The translations under genes were made by a program, and so were the position numbers. This document shows, in pieces, positions 12,471 to 23,323 of a stretch of 64,000 nt of DNA. Each line of letters starts with the position of its first letter. Position 1 is the stretch's first letter. Source of the DNA: Isoetes taiwanensis (lineage: Eukaryota > Streptophyta > Lycopodiopsida > Isoetales > Isoetaceae). Location: positions 23,614,101-23,678,100 of the forward strand of contig JAJEKV010000011.1 of assembly GCA_021234155.1 (NCBI GenBank), in the 5' to 3' direction. A model generated the notes under the pieces. The model ran no database searches. It was not told where the DNA came from and was given only the letters and a program-made list of their open reading frames with translations.

Positions 12471-13140
12471 TCGTCCCTAGCAGTACCCCGCACTGCTTAG
12501 GTTGTAGTGTTTTCAACGCTTCTAAAATTCTGCATGAACCGTTCAAGGGACTCCTTCAAGCGTTGCTCCTGGGTAGCGCTCTCAATAATCCACCGATTCA
12601 TTTGCCTTTGCATCTTGTCCAGGGTTTTAGCAATCATGGATTGTTCATCCTGGGAACCCCCTTATGTAGCAGTAACTACTGTTGCAGTCGTCAGTATTGG
12701 TGTTGTAGGAGACTGCTCTTAGAGCCTACTCCACTAGTAAACAAAACCTCCCCTACTAACTGTTAAGCCTCTTTGTGGAACTGAAATACCCCTAGGGCAT
12801 TCGATTCTAGTAGTAGGTTGTACACTAATTGCAGTTACTGTAGGTACTGGATTAACTGGAGTTATAGGAGGTATTGATAATGGGTTGTGCCTGTAGTAAC
12901 GCCTCAAAAAGCACGAATTCATTAATTAGAGAAATTTGGAATTCTCGTTTAGCATGAAATAGGTTAGCGGGTAGCCATATAGTGCAAAAACTACTACCAA
13001 TTGAGTAAAAGTTGGCATTTTTTTGCACAAATTCTGCAAAGGCTTCATCTTTAATTCGAAATATAGTTTTTACTGCTAATGCAAAGGTTCACCGCGAGTA
13101 TAACGTAGTAGGAGGGAGTGTTAAAACTTCTCGCAAGAAG

Positions 13141-13302
13141 CGCGAACGCGATGTTTCGCAGCTGAAAGGAGACAAAATAATGTGCCTTTTATTAAAACCA
13201 TATGAGAGCATTGTGTTAAAAGAAGGTACCGAGGAGCAAGGATATCACACAAAATTCAGTATTTAAAGCCATATAATTGCTACAGAGGATCGCGGTCGCG
13301 AT
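13141..13302. repeat. GC palindromic repeat units, left group
   Basis: CGCGAACGCGAT followed by a GCAGCTGAAA block (13,141-13,170) and the near-palindrome ATCGCGGTCGCGAT (13,289-13,302) match the unit that recurs at 17.1-18.9 kb. They lie beyond the 3' end of the minus-strand gene, so the repeats flank that gene on both sides. This arrangement resembles the subterminal transposase-binding repeats of large DNA transposons. Confidence 0.6.
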
Positions 13303-13421
13303 TATTTTTAGCATTAAACATATGGTAAAAGATATGGGTAAAGACAAAACCAAAGTTCCCGAAACAAAAATTTTTATTGAAGGAAGTAATATACAACATA
13401 GTTACTGATTGAAGTAGATAA

Positions 13422-16400
13422 TTATTCTGATTGTGTTTCAGATACTTGATCAGGTATCACACCCATTTCATTGGCCATGCGATTGACATGCTCTCTACCC
13501 AATTCCATAGCTTGTGTTGTGTCCATCTCTGAATAACCTGTGATCTCTGGAACTACAACACCCATGGCATTTGCGATGCGCTGCACATGTGAATCAGGCT
13601 CCCATTCTTCACTGTCCATTGCACTGCTCCCGCCTATAAGTTCATTTTGCAGTAGCTCCGATGCAGTAGCATTCTGCTGTGGATGTGAGAGCTTCTGCTT
13701 CTTGCTGTGTACCTGATGCTCCTGTGACCCAAGAACCTCATCTTGGTCAATCTCCATGTGCTGTTGGTCTGCCTCCATGTGTTCTACGCCCACGTATTCA
13801 AACTGATGTTCGCCTGTCAAGAAAGGCATGTACCCATCAAGCTTCTCATTAAGTGCACTCAATTTTTGAAAAGTGGGCTCCAGGGCTTCTATACCTTTTT
13901 CCGTCTCTTCAAGCAAGCGCTTTGTTTCTTGCATTCTCTCTTCGTAGGACTTAGCATCGAGGTTTTCCAAAATGGAATCCAACTTTGATAGATCTGTGTT
14001 TTGGGTGATACTGATGTCGAGTTGAGCTGGATCAGGCTCAACATTCTCTGCTTTCGGCTCTTCCTCAAACCCATCGGCACTTGGATTGGTCATTTTATCA
14101 AGCGTTTCAAAGAACGCCCTCAGGAAACGGCACACTTTACCTGAACTTTCGAAAGCCACGCTCTTTTTGCCTTGCATAAGAGCAACATGAGAAGCCGTCC
14201 CAACCGAAAAGAAATCCGAACACAACCATCGGTCGGCACCAAATTCAACAATATGGTAGGCATAGGAGGTTTTCAGTGGCATTTCAATACAAGATCTCCT
14301 TCCATTGCCGCCCATTTGAATCTTGGTTTGCCTCGTAAAAAGAGTCCGATATTTCTTTTTTTATCTTCTCGCCGGCATCCTCATTACCCGTTAGCGGCAT
14401 TGGAGGCAATGGTGTTGACTTAGAGCCTTGCCGTGGAGATAGGTGAAGCTCCAACTCGGTTCTTGCGGGTGTTACACCTAACATCACTCCCGTTAATGCA
14501 CATATGACTAATAAAGTACTGATGTTCTTTCACCCTTCGCTTGCTCTCCCATCCCATTTCTTCATAGGAACCTAAAGATAGGTAGCCACCGCCAAATTTG
14601 CTTCATTTGACCGCATACAAGCAATTTGGCAAATTCACTCGAAGCGCATGATAATAACCAAGTGATAAACTTTGGCAATCGTCATGGTAGCTATCCTTGT
14701 AAATAGATCCGTATTTCTTGCAATCCCATACCTTGTTCATCCCTCTGATGTCAATAAATATCAATGTCGCATTCTCGACACTTGGGAGGAAGTAGGGATG
14801 CCATCCTTTGTCACCTGCTATGACAATATTTTTTCTTTTCCTTTCTTTTTCTAGCCTCTTTCCGGCTTTAGAATATTCCTAATTGGCTCCGAAAAGGCTA
14901 CGGTGTAGGTTACCTAGTGTATGATCCTTGTTATAATTAGCCTTCACGCATTCTCAGATTTCCAGATCCGATATATCCAAGATTCTCTGCTCACCAAATC
15001 GGGGAAAAGCCCGGCAATTCCTCCCACTATCGAAATCCTTTTGCAGTAAATTTGTGGCATAAGATAAAATTTCTCGCCTCATAAAAGTGAGGGTTCTGAT
15101 GTCAGTTGCCCGTTGTTTGCAATCAAATCTCCCGCTATAACCTGACTGCACCTTTAAATACGTCTTGCCTTCTATAATCTCATCGAAAATTTTGTGACAC
15201 CTCTTGCATTCGACATACCTCGTAGCAACCGAGCCGTGTCTTGTTAAAGAAGTCTTTGGATGGCTTGTCTGGAAAGTCACCATGGTCGTCACTTAGACCG
15301 GCAACTTCCATTAACTTCTTGAAAACCTTCTCATCCATAAAAATGAATTGTTTTTCATCCTTAAGCTCCTGCACTTTCAAGGTGGTCGTTGCAATTTCAT
15401 GGAAATCCTGCAGAAGCAATTTCAAGGTCATCAAGATCGCGTCGCGAACTTGGCGAGTAGAAAACAAATAAATACCTTCCAAGCTGAAGTTTTAGCTGTC
15501 CCTATAGGTCCTTGTGGAGGGCAACCATAAGCCTTGTGCTGATGACGAAGTTGTTGCAGTTTTTCAATCAGTGGCTCTCTGTACACGGTGTTTGCAATTA
15601 CTTCGTTGCATTGAATACTCAACTCTATATATTCCTTTGTCCGTAAGATTTCCGTTGAGCACCCCTCGATCTTCTTCTAGCATATACTTTGGCAAATTCT
15701 CGTTCTTTGCCGAACTTCGCCCGACGATCGAACAAAGGAGTTGTGCAAAGGCGCAAATCGTGGTTGCCGAAATAATATAAAATTTCTTGCCCTTCAAATC
15801 TTCCGATTGCTCCATGTCACCCTCCTCCTCGAAAAGATAGACAACCGTCGTCAAATCTACATAACGAGTGTCCAAAAGATAAAGAATTAGTTACCCGGTA
15901 ATAGGGTCAAACGGACGACGCCGCCAGGGTGAGGACCTCCATCGGGTATGTCTTGAAGCTTTTAACCGTAGTTTGAACATGGTCATTTGACCGCATTCTC
16001 GTGTATGTGTCAAGTTTGCTTTGTGCAGGTTCACAATCAAAAATAGAAATCTTTGTAAACCAATTAACCCCTAAGGGGTAGAACCTTTTGAACTGTTCAA
16101 GCTTCGAGTGGTTTGCTCTCGCCATCTTATGCGTTCCTCTTCTGGGATTGAACTTCAACTCGACTGGAATGGCAGGTGCGTGGGGCCATGTCAATGCTAG
16201 TGTAGCGGAGGCATTCGTAACTGAGGGAGGGGTTTGAGAACTGCTGGGCTGCGGGCTATCTTCATTAGGTGTCAGATTCTTAAGGCTAATTTTGAAAGGA
16301 GGGAGTTTTTTTGGAATAAATCCACCAGATGTACTGCTATCTGGGGCCTTCATAGCAATAGGAAGAGTAGGGTTAACAATACCGGAGGGGTTTATCGTGG

Positions 16401-17065
16401 ATTGTGGTTCTTGAGCAATTTCTTTTGGTGCTGATGTCTCTCCCAAAGCAGCAATAGGCTTCACACTCTTTTTCTTGGCCACGGCTCTTAGCCAATTAGT
16501 GTCCATCACGGAGGGCATCTTCTCGTCCCGAACTGCTTTCAAGGCACAGCTCGGAGGCTTCTTGTCTGTAGACAAACCATTTCTGCATGCCGAGAACCCG
16601 AGCAATATGTCTCTGTTTCTCTTTATACCTGACAAAGAGAGAGATTCATAGGATGGCAACAACCAGCCATAACCCTTAGCTGACGTGGGGACGTTTTTCC
16701 CTGTGGCTGGCTTGTTCATTTTGCTGGCTGTCATCATAGACGGGTCATAATTGCGCCATTTCAAAATGTACTCCAGAAACTGCAATGCTTGTGTGTCCTC
16801 AATGCTGCATATGATAGCATCTTGCACATTGTTCTTCGTGCCTTCCCACATTGCCACCACTATGCCAACTTGTTCAACGTCCTCAGCTTTTTTTCCAGTC
16901 CGCAGAAACAGGCACAGGTCCTTTCTGCGATCACCCTTAATGTGCGGTATAGCCTGTGCAATCTCAATACACCATTTCCTTTCATTGGAAGGGGTTATAA
17001 TACGGACGGGCTCGACATCTGGTCCTCGGAAGAGAGCAAGTGCTGTAAACAAAAGCCTGTGGTGA
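13422..17065 (-). pseudogene. Large broken gene, possibly methyltransferase-like, with acidic repeat C-terminus
   Basis: Coding-like minus-strand segments follow one another at 17,052-15,907 (381 codons), 15,875-15,564, 15,622-15,431, 15,482-15,180, 15,292-14,954, 14,870-14,632 (no ATG), 14,487-14,284 and 14,315-13,422. They overlap or abut in different frames, so the gene has frameshifts, introns or both. A TTTACAG acceptor-like site sits at about 17,055. The piece ending near 14,180 reads SDFFSVGTASHVALMQGKKS then VAFES. This resembles the FxGxGTT...G-x-x-x-x-G-x-E SAM-binding block of DNA N4/N6 methyltransferases, but no DPPY-type catalytic motif was found. The C-terminus is acidic and helical and repeats HVxRxANxMGV twice. 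The 381-codon segment has no recognised domain. I am fairly sure it once coded for protein and unsure of the function. Confidence 0.4.
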
Positions 17066-17269
17066 GTGCCTGGTAGGCTGCATAATGTGGTGCAAGGAAA
17101 AGGTATAAACTACTGTAGAGAAACGCGACCGCGATCCTGCCGAGCAGCTAAAATAGAACTGCACACTATCGCGGCCGCGACGTTGTGCACACTTAAGCAC
17201 GGCGAACCTAATGACGTACTACACTAGTACTAATGAAACATATAAAGAAAGAAAATCTATATCAGCCCG

Positions 17270-17515
17270 CATCACGTCACGATCTTGTTGAGCAGCTACA
17301 CTTATGAAGACCGCTGCCTAGAAATTACAAAACCTATCAAGCAAGACCGCTGTCGCGATCTTGTTGAGCAGCTACACTTATGAAGACCGCCTAGAAATTA
17401 CAAAACCTATCAAGCAAGACCGCGGCCGCGATCTTGCTGAGCAGCTATACTTATGAAAACAATAGAAGTTCGAGTAGGCAAGATCGCGGCCGCGATCTTG
17501 CTGAGCTGAAATGTT
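17270..17515. repeat. Tandem array of four palindrome units (period 64-76 bp)
   Basis: GATCTTGYTGAGCAGCTA starts at 17,281, 17,357 and 17,430, and a shortened form (GATCTTGCTGAGCTGAA) at 17,494. The second to fourth are preceded by CGCGGCCGC or CGCTGTCGC. Between units lies CTAGAAATTACAAAACCTAT or a diverged spacer. Confidence 0.85.
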
Positions 17516-17782
17516 AGAAAATACCTTCTCTGAGGGAGTCCTTAGGTGCCATGGGATCGCTGGGCGGGGCCGAGTTCGAAATAACGAAGTCTTTTGGAGT
17601 GGCTCGAGAAGGCGCTCGGAGGGCAAAGGCGCTAGGCGCTGAACGAAATCGCGGAGTCGAAATTTGTTTTTAAAGGTTTGAAGTTTCAATTTATAGAACG
17701 CGGCCGCGGAAATTAATTGCTCGCCCCTCATAATTGCGCGTGAAAAAACGTGCCGGCCATAATGGCGTCGTACGCCGGCAGT

Positions 17783-17813
17783 AATAAATACCGGCCGGCC
17801 GGCCGTATTTATT
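17783..17813. repeat. 31-bp near-perfect palindrome
   Basis: Arms AATAAATAC and GTATTTATT enclose a core built from repeated CGGC. The whole can form a long hairpin. It sits in the middle of the palindrome-rich divergent region. Confidence 0.85.
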
Positions 17814-19177
17814 CCCTGACATAAATGCGGTCGTGCGAATATTCCCGTCCGAAAAGGCAAGTAATCCGTACGAAAGGTCCTTATCCACTTGGACGTCCGC
17901 GTTCAAATTCGGGGCGTAATTTCGGACCTGACACATTATGCAGCCATAAATGCCCCAAAAAAAACCGGTTTACGGGACGGGACAGAGGATAGAATTTGAA
18001 ATCGAGAACAAACCAATTCGAGAAAGCGGGAAAAGCCAATTCAAATTTCATTGTTTTGCAAGATCTTCGAGGCGCTGGAGCTGCGCCTAAGCTGGGCCAA
18101 GTTCGGGCAAGGATTTGCTGCAGAATTCCGCATCCATTGAAGGCGCTGACGAGGGCGCTGATAATCCGCTTGCAATCCGCCACTACACATTTAGAATTCT
18201 GCAAATCGCATCGAATTCGGGGTTTCGGCGGGTAAAAAGGCCTATTCTGATGCATATCCCTCACTGAAGTGAACTCAACGTCTATGTTGCACTGAATTTC
18301 AATTATAACTACAACCTCCGAGTCTCTGCACTAACATCACTATGTATTGCATGGATTGATAAGATACCTCCTGATACTTTGTTGCAACTATGTAAAAATA
18401 GATGTTCTAAGCAAAACTGTGCACTCTGGTGTGTTTATTATACAATGTAAACGTGTTTCAGGTATATGCTTTCTTTCTCCATGTGGATGAAACTAAACAC
18501 TGTTTTTATGACACTGCAGCTTCTGACGGGTCCCCGGCTACAAGTTGACGTTGACGCCACCGTATTCTGTGAGGTATGAGTAATGCTTTATTCTGTAAGT
18601 CAGTCGTTTAACTTTGGTGCTCCACGAGATCGCGGTCGCGATACCTTCAACCGTCTACACTTGCTATTGACCAATGAACTCCCAGCTATCGATAACTTTG
18701 AGTTGAAACCACTAGCTAGCCTCGAAATGTGATTTGCACGAGTTCTTATCGAAACAGCTAGTGTGAATGCTTGCAAATAAGCGACCAAGCGTTCTTACCC
18801 ATGCTCGATAAGATCGCGGGGCGCTAGTCCCGGCATTTTTATTTTTCGTTCCTATTTTTTTTTAGTGGTTTGTGATCACGGTGCTTTCTACGCTAACGAG
18901 GATCGCGGCCCGCTTATTCACGACCTCTTGTTTGCGTATGGCTGATGTAATTCCGCCAGACTGGCCGGGGAAAAAGGTGGCGTAGGGAAGAGTCCACAAT
19001 TTCGAGCGCCATCACAATTCGACCGTCCCGGGAGGGTATGGTTGTCGCTTCAATTGTGAATGTTCGGATGGACGATTCTCGCTACCAATTCGAAAATGGA
19101 AATAGAAAAAATGGGTGAAGTTGTGGGGACTTTTGTGTTGTGGTACAAGAAGGACATTGCTGCTCAACTTGATATAG

Positions 19178-21730
19178 ATGAGGAAGCATGCACCCCACCG
19201 TGTCGATAAAACGATAGACCGGGCAGACAGAGGGAATGAGGGGTTAGCCAGTAATGAGACGAATCATATGCAAGGGCTTTCTAGAGATGAGTTAGTTGAG
19301 AAGGCGTGCACACTCATGCATGAATGCTGCTACATGGCTTATGCCTATGGTGTTATCGTTTTTGCCGATCCAAACCATGCCGTGGTCCGGCGTGAAGTTA
19401 GGGGAAGGCTCGATAGCGCTACTATCATGAACATTTTTCCAATGCCCGAAAAGATCTCTATCTTATTTTGCCAGTTCGTGCGTAAATGCCCCAACTGCAT
19501 GACCTTGTGAGATGGCCCATAGCCCTCGTGCTCGTTGATAACATTTCAGTTTCTACTCTTGTGGTTGCGGTGAAGGAGAAGGATGTGGAGAATGAACCTT
19601 ATTCCATTAGACCCGAAATTGGCATCACCAAAAGAGACCTTACAAAGATGGTCAATCGGAGACCCGAACATGCCCAAAGACAGTAAATGTGAAAGAAAAA
19701 CTAGTGCCGAGGCTATTCTAGACTTCGTGTCATCACCGTGGCGCATGAAACGATGCTGTGCAAATTTTACATCCCAGGAGATAGCTTGCATGAGAACCTT
19801 TTACTGGAACATGAAGTCCTCGGAGCGCACAACTTTTGCATTTAACATGCTAGATCTTTGCTCTGAAAATGGTGTAGTCCGCAAACTGATGTTGAATAAC
19901 AAACAGGTGTGCGTGAAAGCATGGCATAAAGCCTATGGCATTCCCATTTCCACTTTTTACTGGGTCTAAGAAGCCACGGTCTCATACTTTGGCTGGCAAT
20001 GCTGTGCTATCTATGTTCATAGATGAAAACGCAGAGACGATGCCACACCGCTCGAAAATTACGAGCGAGGGTAGCAGACAAAATGTTAAGAGGCTACCTT
20101 CAGTCTTGACTAAGAAGGATATACACCAAGAAGTAGATATTTCCGTTACAGAGATGACAGGCAAGCATATTTCTCCTTCATCATTTCTGTCTGCTTGGAA
20201 AGAGAATCATTCAGAGGTATCAATAGCTAAGAGGATAGCATTTTCCAAGTGTAACACCTGTATTGTCATAAAGGAAAAGCTTGCTAAGACCAGAGATCCA
20301 AACGAAAGAAGGGTACTTGCAATAGAGAGAAAATCGCATATGACGGCCCAGATTTCTTGCAGGAGCCTTTACTGGTCCTGGAGAGCTTTGTCGCATAGAT
20401 CTCCTGAGCACGCTTTAACCATTATACATGATAAGATGGATCAGAATAAGACCATGGTCCCTCGTCTAGAGAAGCTAGCAAAGTCTGTATGGAGGGGTGA
20501 ACGACAATTTTAAACACAGATAACCTCAGGACAAAAATGATGAATGGCAGTAGAAATGATTTTATGCCTCCTATCAAAGGCCCCATGGTAGCAAACAAGT
20601 TGCCTAGGAGGCTTTACTTGCAGCTAGATAATTGCTCAGGTCAGAATAAGAATAGATATCTTTTCTCTTACTTGTCATACTTGGTTTGGTTAGGTGTATT
20701 TGATCAAGTGCAGCTGGGATTCATGATGGTTGGACACACCCACGATGACATAGATGCCCTATTTGGAAACTACTCTACTCTAATGAGAAGATCAGATGCA
20801 TTGACTATTCCAGAGCTTATGCAACTCTTCAGGCAGTGTAGTTCAAAGGCTCCTTCGCCTTACCTTGTGACAGAGGTTCCTGATTGGAAGGAATTCGTGA
20901 AAGGTTTTATCCCTGATAAGAAGGACCGTTTATGTGGTCACTTGGAACCTCTACTCTTCAAGTTTTGCATGAAGGATGGATGGCCACTAATGTTCTACAA
21001 GATGAGGCCAGGGCATAGGGAGTGGCTCCCTGAAAAGGGAATCAGAATGTGGAAGGAGGATGCCCAAGGTTTACCTATGATTCCGAGAGGGTCACCTAAG
21101 GTCCTGCAGCCATATGGGAGCTTGAAAGATATAGGTGCATTAAGAGCTTCTATTGCCAAGTACATGATGCACTGGGCAGCTATTTCTAGAGCTGGCGATA
21201 AGTCATGGTCCAACACATATATGAATGAAGTTATTGACTACTGGTCCACCTTGTTGCGAGTGCTTGGTGACGTGCAGCCCGGTAGAGCTCTCATTCAGGA
21301 TTTCTGGCCCAGCCCCAGGCAAAGTGCATTGGAAGAACCCGAAAGAGTGTTTGTGGATGAGCACATTGAAGCATCTCATTACGTTGGGCCTTTCTCGGGT
21401 AGACCCAAGAACCCAGTTGAAATATTCGACCCCTACCAAGATGTCAAGAAGGGAATGCTCTTGCTAATCAGACCACATGATAACTGCCCGACATGGATGG
21501 GTTTTGCCGAAGAGGACCCAATAGAGGACCCTAATCTCCCACATTACGAAGAGGTGTTTGTCTCTTGGTTTGAACCTATTGCCAGAAAGGGAACCTCATA
21601 TGCAATGCAGTATAGGGATTGCTGGAGCAAGAATTGGAGACCCAATCCTAATGACCCGCCACGCTACCAACCTTTGAAAACAATAGACTATGGTTGGGCA
21701 AGAGAGACCAGCCATTGTCGGTGGTGATCC
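19178..21730 (+). pseudogene. DUF7869-family gene (transposase-like), frameshifted
   Basis: The segment 19,735-19,990 has the family's N-terminal pattern: paired Cys, helix, then VCVKAWHKAYGIPISTF. After a frameshift near 19,950, 19,935-20,513 carries FSKCNTCIVIKEKLAKTRD and IIHDKMDQNKTMVPRL. After another break, 20,537-21,727 (396 codons) contains LYLQLDNCSGQNKNRYLFSY and MMVGHTHDDIDALFGN, the core DUF7869 signature of two acidic/His motifs about 37 residues apart. Members are found in lower plants, oomycetes and animals, usually in mobile or repetitive settings. The D...H-x-D/E spacing suggests a DDE-like nuclease, but this is inference. A stretch normally present between the DQNKT and LDN blocks seems deleted around 20,515. 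The 19,178-19,510 segment upstream is unrecognised. Confidence 0.65.
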
Positions 21731-21981
21731 CCAAGTAGTGTTCTGGCTCGGTTGCAAGAATTAGTGGCTAAAGAAGCTAAGGACGATGATGAGAACTCTT
21801 GAGGTATGCAATGCTCTTTTACATAATTACTATATCATTCATAACATGAAAGTTACAATAGACTAGTTATTATTTGTTACGCTCTCTGCGTTTTCCATCT
21901 CAACACAAGAGCTCTTACACTATACAATGCTAAACAGTGATTCATTCATCTTGAGGATCTGTAGTAGTGATCCCCGATATC

Positions 21982-22179
21982 TCATAGCTCATTCGCTCGG
22001 GAAGCCAAATCGGATGGATCATTACACCTAATTGACGCAGGCAACGAATCTCGCCAAAGCTTTTCTTCGCAGTAGGGATCAAGAAGAAGATGCCCGTCTA
22101 GGCAACCAACAAGATCGAGTGGCTCATTGAGCACTTGATCGCCTCGATGTGGTGAACTGATGATGGCGAAAAAATCCAT
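21982..22179 (-). pseudogene. Small TATA-driven gene, unit 1 (frameshifted paralogue)
   Basis: A 65-codon ORF whose frame 0 contains LDLVGCLDGHLLLDPY. This matches NDLGECARNSVKLDPW of the unit-2 gene with the same spacing. Just upstream an alternative frame gives HIEAIKC (unit 2: HIRSFKC), and just past the stop another frame gives YEISGITTTDPQDE (unit 2: YELNGITSFDVDDE). It is therefore a diverged copy with compensating or disabling frameshifts. TATAAAAG lies 42 bases before the ATG and a CCAAT box about 33 bases further up. No known domain is recognised. The unit forms a tandem pair with 22,662-22,904, downstream of and convergent with the DUF7869 gene. Confidence 0.5.
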
Positions 22180-22213
22180 GGGAGAAGAGTGAACTTTAGC
22201 CCGGCGTGAGAAG

Positions 22214-22260
22214 CTTTTATAGTGAAGTAGAATGATTGAGGTGAATTATTGGGCTTGACT
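22214..22260 (-). promoter_or_regulatory. CCAAT and TATA promoter of small gene, unit 1
   Basis: On the minus strand CCAATAATTCAC is followed by CTTCACTATAAAAG. The TATA box starts 42 bases before the ATG at 22,179. The same block, slightly diverged, precedes the unit-2 gene. Confidence 0.55.
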
Positions 22261-22661
22261 TCGGCGCCATTATTGCTCGTGTATTAGACTGTTGTATAAA
22301 TACAAGTATAATACATCTTTCGTATGGATATATGTATGCTTTTAAAACATGTGCTTGAGTAATTCAGGTGTGGTTGAAATTAGGAACTGCTTGCAGATAT
22401 ACTGGAAGTCGAGTAGCACACCCTTACACTACATTCAGGTATGATACATCAAACAATATTCATTGTGGTATTATTTCCTTACATAGCTCTTACACTATAC
22501 AATGCTAAACAGGTGATTCATTCATCTTCAGGATCTGTAGTACATCGTTACAATATACTCAGTTAAGGTACGTGATATTACATCCTTAATCAGAATGCTA
22601 TTACATCCTTACTTAGTTATTAGGTACCCATGTCATTATTACATTATTGGCAGGTGCAGAT

Positions 22662-22904
22662 TCACTCGTCATCAACATCAAAGCTCGTGATGCCATTCAG
22701 CTCATAGATCTCCCCGATCGGGGAAGCCAAAATATGGACTTTAACGCGAGTGAGCTTCCTGCAAGCACTAGCAGGTCCATCAGCTTTAGATAAGAGCCAT
22801 GGATCAAGCTTAACGCTATTTCTAGCGCATTCGCCCAGATCGTTGTAGCTCAAGTAACACTTGAAAGAGCGGATGTGCTCTGGACGAGGCATCGAGGAAG
22901 CCAT
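22662..22904 (-). CDS. Small uncharacterised protein, unit 2 (80 aa)
   Basis: Intact 80-codon ORF starting MASSMPRPEHIRSFKC and ending YELNGITSFDVDDE, acidic at the C-terminus. No signal peptide, membrane segment or known domain is seen. Its reality is supported by a close TATAAAAA box 43 bases before the ATG, a CCAAT box upstream, and a tandem paralogue (21,982-22,179) with conserved flanks. A further apparent relative at 58,650-58,916 keeps K-C-x4-N-x-L-x9-L-D-x-W and Y-x4-I-T-S at matching spacing. It lies just downstream of the DUF7869 gene in opposite orientation and may belong to the same element. Function unknown. Confidence 0.5.
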   Translation of the reverse strand: MASSMPRPEHIRSFKCYLSYNDLGECARNSVKLDPWLLSKADGPASACRKLTRVKVHILASPIGEIYELNGITSFDVDDE

Positions 22905-22939
22905 GGAAGATGAATGGCCTCTACCGCCTCGTGAAGCCG

Positions 22940-22990
22940 TTTTTATAGTGAAGTAAAATTATTGATGTGAATTATTGGCGTACAATGTAG
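22940..22990 (-). promoter_or_regulatory. CCAAT and TATA promoter of small gene, unit 2
   Basis: On the minus strand CGCCAATAATTCAC is followed by CTTCACTATAAAAACGG. The TATA start lies 43 bases before the ATG at 22,904. Confidence 0.55.
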
Positions 22991-23323
22991 GGCCATTATT
23001 GAGCTTATACGAGTGTCATGTACACGTACAAGTATAACACAAAATTTGTATGTATATGTGTATGTTAATTACCTCATGTTTGTTGGGGTCGAGTACTAGG
23101 TGAAAGTATTCGTGCTTGAGCAAATAAGGTGTGCTCAAAATTCTCAAAATTGCGTTATTTTATCCAATTAATGAAATCATGCTTCAAAGTCAAATATAGG
23201 CAGATCCTCCAGATGGATATCCTAGAGCATCTGTCAATGCCACAACTGGCAGACCATCAATTGGTTGTGCCATTTCTTGCGTTGGATCAGCCCTGGCTCA
23301 AAACCATGCTCTGATACCCAAAT

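Larger units (their letters stand above)
10440..12925 (-). mobile_element. Decayed Ty3/gypsy retrotransposon fragment
   Basis: On the minus strand gag, protease and the first half of reverse transcriptase follow one another with frameshifts. The fragment stops just after the RT active-site block near 10,440. No RNase H, integrase or LTR was found nearby. It is a truncated, inactive copy, distinct in sequence from the gypsy element at 54.6-64 kb. Confidence 0.75.
17124..18913. repeat. GC palindromic repeat units, right group
   Basis: Units with core CGCGRCCGCGATC occur at 17,124-17,153, 17,168-17,182, the array 17,270-17,515, 17,698-17,710 (GCGGCCGCGG) and 18,629-18,642 (ATCGCGGTCGCGAT). Degenerate forms occur at 18,811 and 18,901. 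Many are followed by TYGAGCAGCTA or a variant. The left group at 13.14-13.30 kb has the same core. Confidence 0.7.
17066..19177. promoter_or_regulatory. Palindrome-rich region between two divergent genes
   Basis: This 2.1-kb interval separates the minus-strand gene at 13.4-17.1 kb from the plus-strand DUF7869 gene. It holds at least eight CGCGRCCGCG-type units, four of them in a tandem array, plus a 31-bp GC palindrome. It is richer in CpG than its neighbours. Two ORFs of 127 and 160 codons on the minus strand (17,881-18,264 and 17,378-17,860) have no recognisable motifs and run through the repeats, so I do not call them genes. A shared regulatory or transposase-binding role is inference. Confidence 0.45.
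21890..23130. repeat. Tandem duplication of the small-gene unit
   Basis: AGCTCTTACACTATACAATGCTAAACAG and the following TTCATTCATCTT...AGGATCTGTAGTA occur at about 21,909 and 22,490. The promoter blocks recur at about 22,214 and 22,940, and GTGCTTGAG(T/C)AA blocks at about 22,350 and 23,111. The two ATGs are 725 bases apart. Confidence 0.75.

Noticed and set aside
17378-17860. 160-codon minus-strand ORF
   Set aside because: It reads through the tandem GC palindrome array; its repeated Arg/Ser-rich composition reflects the repeat rather than a protein family.
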